Origin: Clostridiales bacterium
GTDB taxonomy: Bacteria; Bacillota; Clostridia; Christensenellales; Aristaeellaceae
DNA length: 64,000 nt
Direction of reading: 5' to 3'
Assembly (NCBI GenBank): GCA_004554085.1
Contig: SFNY01000004.1
Location: 7,246 to 71,245 of the forward strand
In this document: positions 1 through 7,906 of the stretch, piece by piece
Position numbering within the stretch: the first letter of the stretch is position 1
Layout: each line of letters begins with the position of its first letter
Program-made: the position numbers and the translations under genes
Notes under the pieces: generated by a model
The model's input: only the letters and a program-made list of their open reading frames with translations
Database searches by the model: none
What the model was told of the DNA's origin: nothing

Positions 1-612
1 CGCACCGAGATCTGCGACTGCATCATGGCGATGAAGAAGTATGAGCGCGCCGACATGGTGGTGGACGGAAAGAAATACGCGCCGAGGAAGCCCAGCGAGG
101 CGCTGGCAAGCGGCGTGGCCTACGTCCCGGCGGAGCGCAAGAGCGACGGCATCTGCGCCGTCTCCTCCGTCAAGGACAACATCACCATTGCAAATTTGCG
201 AAAATTCGCCCCGAAGGGCATTATGAATCTGAAACATGAGATGGAGATCGCAAAGGGCTGGGTCTCTAAGCTGAACATCAAGGTTCCCCAGATCCTGGCC
301 CCGGTGGACACCTTGTCCGGCGGCAACCAGCAGAAGGTGGTCGTCGCAAAGGGCCTGAACACCGAGCCGAAGCTCATGATCCTCAACGAGCCCACCCGCG
401 GCGTGGACGTGGGTGCGAAGGTGGAAATCTACAACCTCATCAACGACCTGTGCGAGAGCCGCAAGGCGGTGCTGATGATTTCCTCCGAGCTTCCCGAAAT
501 CATGTCCATGGCGGATCGCATCTTTGTCATCCACGAGGGAAGGATCACCGGTGAAATTCTCAAAAACGACTTCTCCCAGGAAACCCTGCTCAAGTACGCA
601 ATAGGAGGCTGA
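1..612 (+). CDS. Sugar ABC transporter ATP-binding protein, CUT2 (RbsA/MglA-like), 3' part
   Basis: This is the last 203 residues of a two-domain sugar-import ATPase; the frame is open to the left edge, so the first ATPase domain lies outside. What is left is the second nucleotide-binding domain, with the ABC signature LSGGNQQKV (encoded near 318-344) followed by LMILNEPTRGVD, the Walker B/D-loop region. Most relatives have ILDEPT here, so the Walker B Asp is replaced by Asn. The second domain of this family is often catalytically weak, so the change may be tolerated. The gene is followed after 7 bp by its permease. The substrate is probably a sugar released by the neighbouring glycoside hydrolase, but this is inferred from context. 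The family call is very secure. Confidence 0.95.
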   Translation, partial: RTEICDCIMAMKKYERADMVVDGKKYAPRKPSEALASGVAYVPAERKSDGICAVSSVKDNITIANLRKFAPKGIMNLKHEMEIAKGWVSKLNIKVPQILAPVDTLSGGNQQKVVVAKGLNTEPKLMILNEPTRGVDVGAKVEIYNLINDLCESRKAVLMISSELPEIMSMADRIFVIHEGRITGEILKNDFSQETLLKYAIGG

Positions 613-619
613 CGGTCAA

Positions 620-1588
620 ATGGCGAACAATTCAAACAGCGCCCTCAAGAAGGGCTTGCAGAAACTGATGAAAGGCAATATCAGCACCATTATTGCGCTG
701 ATCATCCTGTGCCTGATCTTTGGCCTTTCCTCGCCGTACTTCTTCACCTTTACCAACATCATGAACATCGGCACCTATGCCTCCATCATGGGCACGATGG
801 CCTCCGGTCTGACCGTCGCCATGCTGCTGGGCGGCCTGGACGTCTCCCAGTACGCGCTCTCCGCCTTCTGCGGCATGATCCTTGGCATGCTGTATGAGAT
901 CGGCTGGAACCCGTACATCACTATGATCATCACCATCCTCGTGGGCGTGGTCGGCGGCTGCCTCAATGCGTTCATCATCACCAAGATGCACGTCAGCCCC
1001 ATCATCTGCACCATGGGCACGCAGTTCATCTTCCGCGGCGGCGCCTACCTGCTCACCGATGGCCGCTACATCCGAATCAGCGATCCGGTGTACACCTTCA
1101 TCGGCAGCGGCAAGATCCTGGGCATCCCCTTCTGCCTGATCGTGATGGCCGTGATCTACGTCATCGTGTGGTACATCCTGAAGTACACCACCTATGGCCG
1201 TCAGGTATTTGCCGTCGGCGGCAACCCGAAGGTCGCCCAGCTGGCTGGCATCGACACCGCAAAGATCCGCTTCATCTCCCACATCCTGGCCGCTGTGACT
1301 GCGGCGCTGGGCGGCATCATCACCGTCTCCCAGACGGCTGCGGCCATGGCCAAGCACGGCTCGGGCAATGACATGGACGGCATTGCGGCGGTCATCCTCG
1401 GCGGCAGCGGCGTGGCCGGCAAGGGCCAGGTTACGGGCACGCTGTTCGGCGTGCTGCTGCTCTCCGTGCTGGTGAACGGCATGACGCTGCTGAATGTGCA
1501 GGCCTACTGGCAGCAGGTCATCAAGGGCGCGGTGCTGATCTTCGCGGTCTACATCGACTCGCTGCGCGGCAACGGCCTTCAGGCCTAA
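620..1588 (+). CDS. Sugar ABC transporter permease, CUT2 (RbsC-like)
   Basis: A 322-residue polytopic membrane protein of the RbsC/YtfT/MglC family (PF02653 type) that forms the channel of a ribose- or galactose-type importer. Hydrophobic segments run from about residue 22 to the C-terminus. Family landmarks are visible, such as TYGRQVFAVGGNPKVAQLAGID, the cytoplasmic loop that contacts the ATPase (around residues 190-211). It starts 7 bp after the ATPase stop and is followed 6 bp later by a glycoside hydrolase, so these genes form one operon. No solute-binding protein lies in the visible part; it is probably upstream. Length is normal for the family. Confidence 0.95.
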   Translation: MANNSNSALKKGLQKLMKGNISTIIALIILCLIFGLSSPYFFTFTNIMNIGTYASIMGTMASGLTVAMLLGGLDVSQYALSAFCGMILGMLYEIGWNPYITMIITILVGVVGGCLNAFIITKMHVSPIICTMGTQFIFRGGAYLLTDGRYIRISDPVYTFIGSGKILGIPFCLIVMAVIYVIVWYILKYTTYGRQVFAVGGNPKVAQLAGIDTAKIRFISHILAAVTAALGGIITVSQTAAAMAKHGSGNDMDGIAAVILGGSGVAGKGQVTGTLFGVLLLSVLVNGMTLLNVQAYWQQVIKGAVLIFAVYIDSLRGNGLQA

Positions 1589-1594
1589 AGAAAG

Positions 1595-2536
1595 ATGCTG
1601 AACAGAGTAAAGTACGCCATGCTCTGCATGGCAAGACAGTGCTGGGAACAGGGAATCGCCGCGCAGGCCATGCTGGAATGCGGCGATTCCGACACCATGG
1701 TTCAGCTCGCGCGGGACTGCGTGGTGCGCCAGAATGCCGATGGCAGGCTCTGCGATGTGGAGAGCACGCCGGCGATCGTGGATCCCGCGGTCTGCGTGGA
1801 GCCGGTGCGCGCGGCAGGGGAGCTGCTCGGTAAGGAGTGCTACCTGCGCGCGGCGCAGCGGAACGTGGACTACCTTCTGCACGACGCGCCCGCCTCGGCG
1901 GACGGCGCGCGATATCACCTCCTCGGCGGCGAAGAGGTCTGGGCGGACAGCCTGGCGATGGGCCCCCACGTGCTGATGCAGGCGGGCTATTTGGATGAGG
2001 GCGTGCGCTACTACGAGGCCGTCCGCAGGCGGCTGTTCGACGAAGCAACCGGGCTCGTTCATCACAAGTGGGACGAGCGCAGCCAAAGCTTTTCCCGTGC
2101 GTGCTACTGGGGCGTGGGCAACGGCTGGGCGCTGGTGGGACTGATGCGCATGGCCATGGCGCTCAAGGCGCGCGGCGATGCGCGCTGGCGGAAGATTGCG
2201 GCTGATTTTGCCGCGCTGGTGGAGGCAATGCTGCCTCATCAGGCGGAGAACGGCCTCTTTCACGACATACTGGACGATTTACAAAGCTTTTACGAATCGG
2301 AATCGACGGAAATGTTTGCATATTCCATCTATAAAATGGTATTATGTAAGATGGTTGATGAGCGCTACCTGTGCGCTGCGGACAGGGCCCGGAGGGCCGT
2401 GGAGGCGCGCGTGGATGCAAGCGGCCTCCTTCTCTCCTGCGCCGGTTCGCCGGATTTTGAGCATGAGGGAACCTCCGTCGAGGGTCAGGCACATTTTATC
2501 ATGATGGAAGCGGCTGCCGCGTCTCTGAACCGATAA
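1595..2536 (+). CDS. Unsaturated glycuronyl hydrolase, GH88/GH105 family (YteR-like)
   Basis: A 313-residue cytoplasmic (alpha/alpha)6-barrel hydrolase predicted to remove unsaturated uronic acid residues from oligosaccharides produced by polysaccharide lyases. Family hallmarks are GGEEVWADSLAMGP (about residues 110-123, carrying the catalytic Asp of the WxD motif), HKWDE and YWGVGNGWALVGL. There is no signal peptide, which fits processing after import by the adjacent ABC transporter. It is slightly shorter than YteR (about 370). Position in the operon between the importer and a LacI regulator suggests use of pectin- or rhamnogalacturonan-type oligosaccharides; the exact substrate cannot be read from sequence. 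Confidence 0.88.
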   Translation: MLNRVKYAMLCMARQCWEQGIAAQAMLECGDSDTMVQLARDCVVRQNADGRLCDVESTPAIVDPAVCVEPVRAAGELLGKECYLRAAQRNVDYLLHDAPASADGARYHLLGGEEVWADSLAMGPHVLMQAGYLDEGVRYYEAVRRRLFDEATGLVHHKWDERSQSFSRACYWGVGNGWALVGLMRMAMALKARGDARWRKIAADFAALVEAMLPHQAENGLFHDILDDLQSFYESESTEMFAYSIYKMVLCKMVDERYLCAADRARRAVEARVDASGLLLSCAGSPDFEHEGTSVEGQAHFIMMEAAAASLNR

Positions 2537-2576
2537 AACTATCCGGGGCGACATACCCGGTAGGAGAGGGTCAAAG

Positions 2577-3674
2577 ATGGCGAGAAGAGCCAGTGTAAAA
2601 AATGAGGCGAGCGAAAAGCGGAGCACCATCTATGATGTGGCGCGCCTGGCGGGGGTATCGGCGGGCACCGTTTCCCATGTGATCAACCGCACCGCGCCGA
2701 TCTCCGAGGAGACCACCAAGCGCGTGGCGGAGGCGATGAAGGCGCTCAATTACCATCGCAATGAAAATGCGCGGGCGCTGCGCACCTCCGATTCCAAGAT
2801 TGTCGGCATCGTCATTCAGGACATCACCTCTGAATACTATGCCCAGAGCATTGCCAGCATCCTGGACTGCGCCCAGAAGGAGGGCTACGCGGTGTTCACG
2901 GCCAACGGCCAGTTCAACATGAACGTGCTGAAGAACAGCGTGGCCGCACTGATCGAGCGCCGCGTGAACGGCATCATCTTCGTCGGCGGCGCGAACGACG
3001 AGGCGATCTATCAGCTGGCCAATGCGGCGAACGTGCCCATCGTGTTCGGCGACCGCTTCGTGCCGGACTTCCCCTGCGTGGAATTCAACAACTATGAAAC
3101 GGTAAAACATCTCGTACACGCCCTGTATCGGCAGGGCTATCGCAGATTCAGTTACTTTGGCGAGGATCTGTCGACGCAGCAGAACCTGGACATGCGCCTG
3201 AACGGCTTTTGCGACGGCGTGAGGTCGCTGGGCATTCCCGAGAGCGATGTGGAGATCATCTTGGAGATCAAGCGCGAGGACATCAAGATGAAGAGCGCCT
3301 TCGAGCTGTTCCCCCGACATCTGCACCGTCAGTCGGAGGACGAAAAGTGGGTCATCGTTGCCTCCAACGACATGATCGCTCAGGGCGTCATCTCCGTCGC
3401 GCTGCGCGCAGGCTGGCGTGTGCCGGAGGACGTTGCGGTCTTCGGCTTCGACAACATCAGCATCGCCTCCTATGCCACGCCGTCGATCTCGACCGTGGTG
3501 CAGGATCCCTACGAGCTGGGCAAGTGCTGCTTCGATCTCCTGAAGGAGAGAATGTCCAACACGGACGGCAGCTGGGCCAACGTGATGCTGGAGCAGGAGA
3601 TCGCCGTGCGCGATTCCGCCTGGCTGGACGCGGGCATTGCACAGAGCGAGGGGCTGCGGATTTACAGGGACTGA
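2577..3674 (+). CDS. LacI-family transcriptional regulator
   Basis: A 365-residue regulator with an N-terminal LacI helix-turn-helix (TIYDVARLAGVSAGTVSHVI, about residues 17-36) and hinge ending at NARALRT. It continues into a type I periplasmic-binding-protein fold with SKIVGIVIQDITSEYYA and the terminal VFGFDNISIASYATPSISTVVQDP block. It probably represses the sugar genes around it in the absence of an imported sugar. The start follows GGTAGGAGAGGGTCAAAG, a good ribosome binding site. The gene lies 40 bp after the hydrolase and on the same strand. Two ATCGAT-centred sites 2.2 kb downstream (5841-5880) are plausible targets, because LacI-family operators have a central CG; this is inference. 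Confidence 0.95.
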   Translation: MARRASVKNEASEKRSTIYDVARLAGVSAGTVSHVINRTAPISEETTKRVAEAMKALNYHRNENARALRTSDSKIVGIVIQDITSEYYAQSIASILDCAQKEGYAVFTANGQFNMNVLKNSVAALIERRVNGIIFVGGANDEAIYQLANAANVPIVFGDRFVPDFPCVEFNNYETVKHLVHALYRQGYRRFSYFGEDLSTQQNLDMRLNGFCDGVRSLGIPESDVEIILEIKREDIKMKSAFELFPRHLHRQSEDEKWVIVASNDMIAQGVISVALRAGWRVPEDVAVFGFDNISIASYATPSISTVVQDPYELGKCCFDLLKERMSNTDGSWANVMLEQEIAVRDSAWLDAGIAQSEGLRIYRD

Positions 3675-3688
3675 ATTTCAACTTACGC

Positions 3689-3742
3689 GCTGCCGACAAT
3701 CGGGGTTTGCAAAATGCAGATTGAACCCGGATTGCCGGCAGC
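3689..3742 (+). other. Long imperfect hairpin between lacI-type gene and aldo/keto reductase gene
   Basis: GCTGCCG, CAATC and GGGTT pair in register with AACCC, GATTG and CGGCAGC. This gives 17 base pairs broken by two single mismatches around a 16-nt loop. There is no T-run after it, so it is a weak candidate for a terminator. It may be an RNA-processing or stabilising element, or a repetitive palindrome. Confidence 0.6.
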
Positions 3743-3789
3743 TTTCGTTTGCCCGAAAGTCACGCCGGCGTCCGATGGAGGAAGGAAAT

Positions 3790-4764
3790 ATGGAAAGAAT
3801 TCTCTTGGGCAAGGATTTGAAGATCAGCCGCATGGGCTTGGGCAGCTGGGCCATCGGCGGCCCCTGGTACGAGGGCGACACGCCGCTGGGCTGGGGACAG
3901 GTGGACGACGCGCAGTCCATACGCTCCATTCACGCGGCGCTGGATCTGGGCGTGAATTACATTGATACTGCCAACATCTACGGCGCGGGCCACAGCGAGG
4001 AGGTCGTGGGCAGGGCGATTCAGGGGCGGCGCGCTTCGGTGGTCGTCTCCACGAAGTTCGGCATCCTCTGCGACCCGGCAAGCAAGCGCACCACCGGCAA
4101 CATGCGCTCCATCGCGGACGTGCATGCATCCGTGGAGGCTTCGCTGCGCCGTTTGCAGACGGACTACATCGATCTATTGCTGTTCCATCTGGGCAGCTAT
4201 CCGCTGGATGCGGCGGAGGAGGTTCGCGAGGCGCTGGAGGCGCTGGTGCAGGCGGGCAAGATTCGCTACTACGGCTGGTCGACGGAGCTTCCGGAGTGCG
4301 CGGAGGTGTTTGCCAAGGGCGAGCACTGCGCGGCGTTCATGCACATCGAGAACATCTTCGAGGACTATGCGGACATGCTTGCGCTCTGCGAGGCCCACGA
4401 CATGGTCAGCATCTGCCGCTCGCCGCTGTGCATGGGCCTGTTGACCGGCAAGTACAACCAGAACAGCTCCTTTGCCAAGGACGACCTGCGCGGCAAGAAC
4501 GCGCCCGCCTGGATGAACTACTTCATCGACGGCAAGCCGAACGCTGAAATGATGCGCAGGCTGGACTCCATCCGGGACGTGCTGACCTCCGGCGGCCGCA
4601 CGCTCGCCCAGGGCTGTCTCGCCTGGCTGTGGGCGCGCAGCCCCAAAGCCGTGCCCGTTCCGGGCTTCCGCAGCATCCAGCAGGTGCAGGACAACGCGGG
4701 CGCGATGGACTTCGGGCCGCTCACACCGGAGCAGATGCGCCAGATCGCGGAGATCCTGGCGTAG
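3790..4764 (+). CDS. Aldo/keto reductase
   Basis: A 324-residue NAD(P)H-dependent aldo/keto reductase (TIM barrel). The catalytic tetrad is visible: Asp and Tyr in DTANIYGAGHSEE, Lys in VVVSTKFGI and His in LLLFHLGSYP. The cofactor-binding end is VPVPGFRSIQQVQDN. The first residues (LGKDLKISRMGLGSWAIGG) are typical of the AKR subfamily seen in sugar catabolic clusters. An in-frame ATG at 3775 is possible, but the GGAGGAAGG ribosome binding site at 3777-3785 favours 3790. It follows the LacI gene on the same strand and ends at a strong hairpin, so it likely closes this transcription unit. The probable role is reduction of a sugar-derived aldehyde or ketone; the substrate is unknown. Confidence 0.93.
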   Translation: MERILLGKDLKISRMGLGSWAIGGPWYEGDTPLGWGQVDDAQSIRSIHAALDLGVNYIDTANIYGAGHSEEVVGRAIQGRRASVVVSTKFGILCDPASKRTTGNMRSIADVHASVEASLRRLQTDYIDLLLFHLGSYPLDAAEEVREALEALVQAGKIRYYGWSTELPECAEVFAKGEHCAAFMHIENIFEDYADMLALCEAHDMVSICRSPLCMGLLTGKYNQNSSFAKDDLRGKNAPAWMNYFIDGKPNAEMMRRLDSIRDVLTSGGRTLAQGCLAWLWARSPKAVPVPGFRSIQQVQDNAGAMDFGPLTPEQMRQIAEILA

Positions 4765-4776
4765 GAAGGCAGAATA

Positions 4777-4806
4777 CAGCGACATGCGCGAAAGCGCATG
4801 TCGCTG
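4777..4806. terminator. Perfect 13-bp hairpin with GAAA loop between convergent genes
   Basis: CAGCGACATGCGC pairs perfectly with GCGCATGTCGCTG around a GAAA tetraloop. It sits 12 bp after the aldo/keto reductase stop and 14 bp beyond the convergent lactonase stop. No clear T-run follows on either strand, but the position suggests shared transcription termination or 3'-end protection. Confidence 0.6.
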
Positions 4807-4820
4807 AGAAGCGGATGGGG

Positions 4821-5819
4821 TCAGGGCTCGATGTCCAGCAGGGACATGGTTGCCGGAATCTCGTGGGCGGTGTTGACCTTCTCCTCGTCGACCACGCAGT
4901 CGAAGCAGGAAACGACCAGCTTGCCGTTCCAGTAGCAGGGCTCACCGGGCTCGTCGAGGCCGCCCTCCCAGCCGGTACAGTCGGGCGACTGGGCGATGCG
5001 GGTGATCCTGCCGTCCGGGGAGACCTTGCCGATGGCGTTTGCGGAGAAGTCGGCCACGTAGATGTTGCCGTAGGGATCCATCGTCATGCCGTCGGTGGTC
5101 TTGAGGTTCTCCGGATCCACGCACCACAGCTCCTTGTCGATCATCTTGTCGCCCTTCGCATTGAGATAGATGCGCCACATGGAGCCGTCACCGAAGTTGC
5201 CGATGATCAGGCGGCCCTCGCGGTCAAAGATGATGCCGTCCACGCCGTACTGGCACTTCGGGTTCTCCGTGATGAAGGTGCAGAGGATGTTCTCGTCGGC
5301 GAGGGTGTTCGTGCAGTGGATGTCGTGATCGTCCAGCGCGAAGCAGTACACGCAGCTCATCAGCTTGCCGGACTCGGTCTTGACCAGCTCCAGCGTGGAC
5401 TGGGTGACGTAGATGTGGCCGTTGCGGATGCGCAGCCCGTTGGGATGCTCCATGTGATCCGCGACCACGCTGAAGGACTCGTACTCGCCCGCGTCATTGA
5501 AGTGGATGCGCAGGATGCGGCCGGTGCGGATCAGATCCGCGCGTCCGGTCCAGCCGGCGTTGTCGACCATGTAGAGGTCGCCGTCCGGGCCGAATTCCAG
5601 GCCCATCGAGCGCGCCTCGTTGGTCTCGGGATTCAGCGGCACGTCGAACCACTTCGTGATCTGCTTGTCCTTCGTGATCTTCAGCACGCAGCTGGGCAGA
5701 TCCATGTTGGCGAAGTTGGGGCAGGAGAGGATCAGGTTGCCGTCCTTGTCGATGGTCATGCCGTCGGGAGTGGCCACCCACTCCTCGGGCAGCAGGGTGA
5801 ACAGTTGGGGCGTCTGCAT
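4821..5819 (-). CDS. SMP-30/gluconolactonase/LRE-family protein
   Basis: A 332-residue six-bladed beta-propeller of the SMP-30/gluconolactonase family, which typically opens sugar lactones using a divalent metal. Evidence is the repeated blade motif, for example TPDGMTIDKDGNLILSCP, GMTMDPYGNIYVADFSANAI and GLRIRNGHIYVTQSTLELV. The start at 5819 is chosen because GAGGAGG lies just upstream; an ATG eight codons earlier lies before that site. There is no signal peptide, so the protein is cytoplasmic. It is divergent from the alcohol dehydrogenase gene, with a promoter and two ATCGAT palindromes between them. A role in oxidation of a sugar via its lactone is likely. Confidence 0.88.
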   Translation of the reverse strand: MQTPQLFTLLPEEWVATPDGMTIDKDGNLILSCPNFANMDLPSCVLKITKDKQITKWFDVPLNPETNEARSMGLEFGPDGDLYMVDNAGWTGRADLIRTGRILRIHFNDAGEYESFSVVADHMEHPNGLRIRNGHIYVTQSTLELVKTESGKLMSCVYCFALDDHDIHCTNTLADENILCTFITENPKCQYGVDGIIFDREGRLIIGNFGDGSMWRIYLNAKGDKMIDKELWCVDPENLKTTDGMTMDPYGNIYVADFSANAIGKVSPDGRITRIAQSPDCTGWEGGLDEPGEPCYWNGKLVVSCFDCVVDEEKVNTAHEIPATMSLLDIEP

Positions 5820-5840
5820 GATGTCTACCTCCTCATAATG

Positions 5841-5880
5841 CAATCGATTTAATGAACCGGCAAAAAAATAAACAATCGAT
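5841..5880. promoter_or_regulatory. Twin CAATCGAT operator candidates
   Basis: CAATCGAT occurs at 5841-5848 and again at 5873-5880, 32 bp apart, about three helical turns on the same DNA face. Each contains the palindrome ATCGAT with the central CG typical of LacI-family operators. They lie downstream of the lactonase promoter and inside its leader, and upstream of the divergent dehydrogenase gene. Confidence 0.45.
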
Positions 5881-5902
5881 CTTTACCAATTTCATTATAG
5901 CA

Positions 5903-5930
5903 TATTTTGGAGAAATTGCAATGTGCCGCG
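5903..5930 (-). promoter_or_regulatory. Promoter for the SMP-30-type gene
   Basis: On the minus strand TTGCAA is followed after 16 bp by TATAAT (forward ATTATA near 5903-5908), close to a sigma-A consensus. The twin CAATCGAT sites lie just downstream, in a position suitable for repression. Confidence 0.6.
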
Positions 5931-5996
5931 CAAAAAAATGAAGCTTTGAAGGGCGCGGATGACGATAATAATAACAATACAGGGAGGATCAGAACG

Positions 5997-7019
5997 ATGA
6001 AAACTTTGGTTGTTGAGAGGGACGGTTCGCTGTCCATCCGGGAGGTCAACAAGCCGCGCTACGGCGAATACCAGGCGCTGGTGCGAACCATCGCCTGCGG
6101 CATGTGCGGCACCGACGTGAAGCTCTGCCACAGAACCTTCAAGGGCTTTCCGGAGTCCGTGTATCCCATCATGCTCGGGCACGAGGGCGTGGGCGAGGTC
6201 GTGGAGGTGGGCGCGAAGGTGACCACGTTCAAGGTCGGGGACAGGGTGCTCCTGCCCTTCGTGGATCCCGACCCGGAGAACCTGCCGGGGCTGGGCTCAG
6301 GCTGGGGCGCGATGAGCGAGTACGCAGTGGTCTGCGATCCGGCGGCGCCGGACGCCCCGGACTGCGCGTTTGCCCAGACCGTGCTGGACGATGACGTCGA
6401 TCCCGTCGATGCGGCGATGCTCGTCACCTTCCGAGAGGTGCTCTCCTGCATCCGCTACTTTGGCATCAGGCCGGAGGACTCCGTGGTGGTGATCGGCTGC
6501 GGCCCGGTGGGCCTCACCTACATCAAGTTCCTGAGCCTGTGCGGCGTGAAGAACCTGATCGCTGCGGACATCATCCCCGAGAAGCTGGAACAGGCGAAGG
6601 CCAACGGCGCGGCATTCGTCATCAACAGTAGGGAGGAGGATCTGCGTTCGGCGGTGCGCGCGCGCTATCCTGAGGGCGTGGACTACGTGCTGGACGCTGC
6701 GGGCTTCCCGTCCATCGTCAATCAAGGGATGGGACTGATCAAGGATCGCGGTGCGGTGCTGTGCTACGGCGTGCCGGAGAAGGAGGAGATCACCATCGAC
6801 TTCAGCAAGGCCGATTACAACTGGCGCGTGATCTACCAGCAGATGCCGCGCAAGCGCGAGGAGGGCGCGGCCCATGCACAGGTCATGGAGTGGATTCGCT
6901 CCGGCGCGCTGAACATCAGGGATTTCATTTCCGACTACTTTGACTTTGCGGACGCGGTGGAGGCCTACGACCGGCTGCTCAACCGAAAGATCCTGAAAAA
7001 GGGCATCATTCGCTTTTGA
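5997..7019 (+). CDS. Zinc-dependent alcohol/polyol dehydrogenase (MDR family)
   Basis: A 340-residue medium-chain dehydrogenase. The catalytic-zinc region is visible (CGMCGTDVKLC and GHEGVGEVVEVG), as is the Rossmann motif GCGPVGLTYIKF with an acidic residue at the end of strand 2 (AADI), which suggests NAD(H). The usual four-cysteine structural zinc loop is not seen; that place holds a Pro/Gly-rich stretch (DPDPENLPGLGSGWG). The start at 5997 follows AGGGAGGATCAGAACG. The next gene begins 14 bp after the stop, so the two are co-transcribed. It probably oxidises a sugar or sugar acid in the same pathway as the lactonase; the substrate is unknown. Confidence 0.92.
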   Translation: MKTLVVERDGSLSIREVNKPRYGEYQALVRTIACGMCGTDVKLCHRTFKGFPESVYPIMLGHEGVGEVVEVGAKVTTFKVGDRVLLPFVDPDPENLPGLGSGWGAMSEYAVVCDPAAPDAPDCAFAQTVLDDDVDPVDAAMLVTFREVLSCIRYFGIRPEDSVVVIGCGPVGLTYIKFLSLCGVKNLIAADIIPEKLEQAKANGAAFVINSREEDLRSAVRARYPEGVDYVLDAAGFPSIVNQGMGLIKDRGAVLCYGVPEKEEITIDFSKADYNWRVIYQQMPRKREEGAAHAQVMEWIRSGALNIRDFISDYFDFADAVEAYDRLLNRKILKKGIIRF

Positions 7020-7033
7020 GAGGGGGAGAGACG

Positions 7034-7816
7034 ATGGGCATACGAATTGAGCTGAGGGATGCGGCGGGCGCGGTGCTGTTTTCGCAGGAGGGCGCGCGCA
7101 ATGTGGCCCTGGTCTTTGACCGCGCCTACCAGCCGGGCGACTGCATCTGCATCGCCTGCGACGCGGAGCGCTTCCTGAACATCCGCGTGGACGCGGCGGT
7201 TCCGGGCGCGCAGGTCTATCTGCCGGAGGGGCGCTTCGTCTATCCGATTCCCTTCGGGGAGGCCCGGTCGGCCTACGCCCCGACGGCATTCTGCGGGGAG
7301 CGCCACATGCTTTCTGCGGATATTGCGCTGCCGTTTGAGCTGGAGGCCTACCGCGATCTGGCGAGGAATCCGCTGGATCTGCACGACTGCGCGGGCGTGT
7401 ATCCCCACGTGCATGCGAACGCCGAGACCCGGGGCGAATCCGTGTTTGCGGCGCGCAACGTGATCGACGGCTGTCGGGCGAACCACGGCCACGGCGAGTG
7501 GCCCTACCTCTCCTGGGGCGTGGACATCGCCGTGGATGCGAAGATCACGCTGGACTTCGGCCGCACGGTGGAGGTGGACCGGATGGGCGTCTGCATTCGC
7601 GCGGACTTTCCCCACGATTCCTGGTGGACGCAGGCGACGCTGGTGCTCTCGGACGGCACGTCCCAGCTGCTTCCGCTGGAAAAGACGGATGCGCTGCAGC
7701 TGATCGACATTGGCCGGCACAGCATCCGCTGGGCGCGGATCGAAAACTGGGTCAAGTACGATGAACCCGCCCAGTTCCCGGCGCTGATCGCCTGGGAGGT
7801 CTACGGAAGGGGATAA
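7034..7816 (+). CDS. Conserved protein with discoidin-like C-terminal domain, function unknown
   Basis: A 260-residue protein without signal peptide or membrane segments. The second half (about residues 140-258) looks like an F5/8C-type carbohydrate-binding fold: SVFAARNVIDG near its start, YLSWGVDIAVDAKITLDFGRTV, a VDRMGVCIRADFPHDSWW block, and a closing VKYDEPAQFPALIAWEVYG strand. The first half is beta-rich and unassigned. The ATG at 7034 is preceded by AGAGGGGGAGAGACG. It is translated directly after the dehydrogenase, so it should serve the same sugar pathway, perhaps as a glycan-binding or lyase-accessory protein. The domain call is from visible pattern only. Confidence 0.75.
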   Translation: MGIRIELRDAAGAVLFSQEGARNVALVFDRAYQPGDCICIACDAERFLNIRVDAAVPGAQVYLPEGRFVYPIPFGEARSAYAPTAFCGERHMLSADIALPFELEAYRDLARNPLDLHDCAGVYPHVHANAETRGESVFAARNVIDGCRANHGHGEWPYLSWGVDIAVDAKITLDFGRTVEVDRMGVCIRADFPHDSWWTQATLVLSDGTSQLLPLEKTDALQLIDIGRHSIRWARIENWVKYDEPAQFPALIAWEVYGRG

Positions 7817-7906
7817 AACTGGAATCTGCTCATGCCCATGTCGTCAGACAGCATACACGCAGGCATCTCCCGAACTACCGCGCTGCCGTGCGCGGCGATT
7901 GCCGCG

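Noticed and set aside
632..2263. 543-codon minus-strand frame opposite the permease and hydrolase
   Set aside because: Shadow frame caused by codon bias. The plus-strand proteins have recognised families.
7817..7906. Possible small gene or terminator between the discoidin-like gene and LysR
   Set aside because: A GCGGC-GATT-GCCGC hairpin is present, but without a T-run; no coding frame of useful size.
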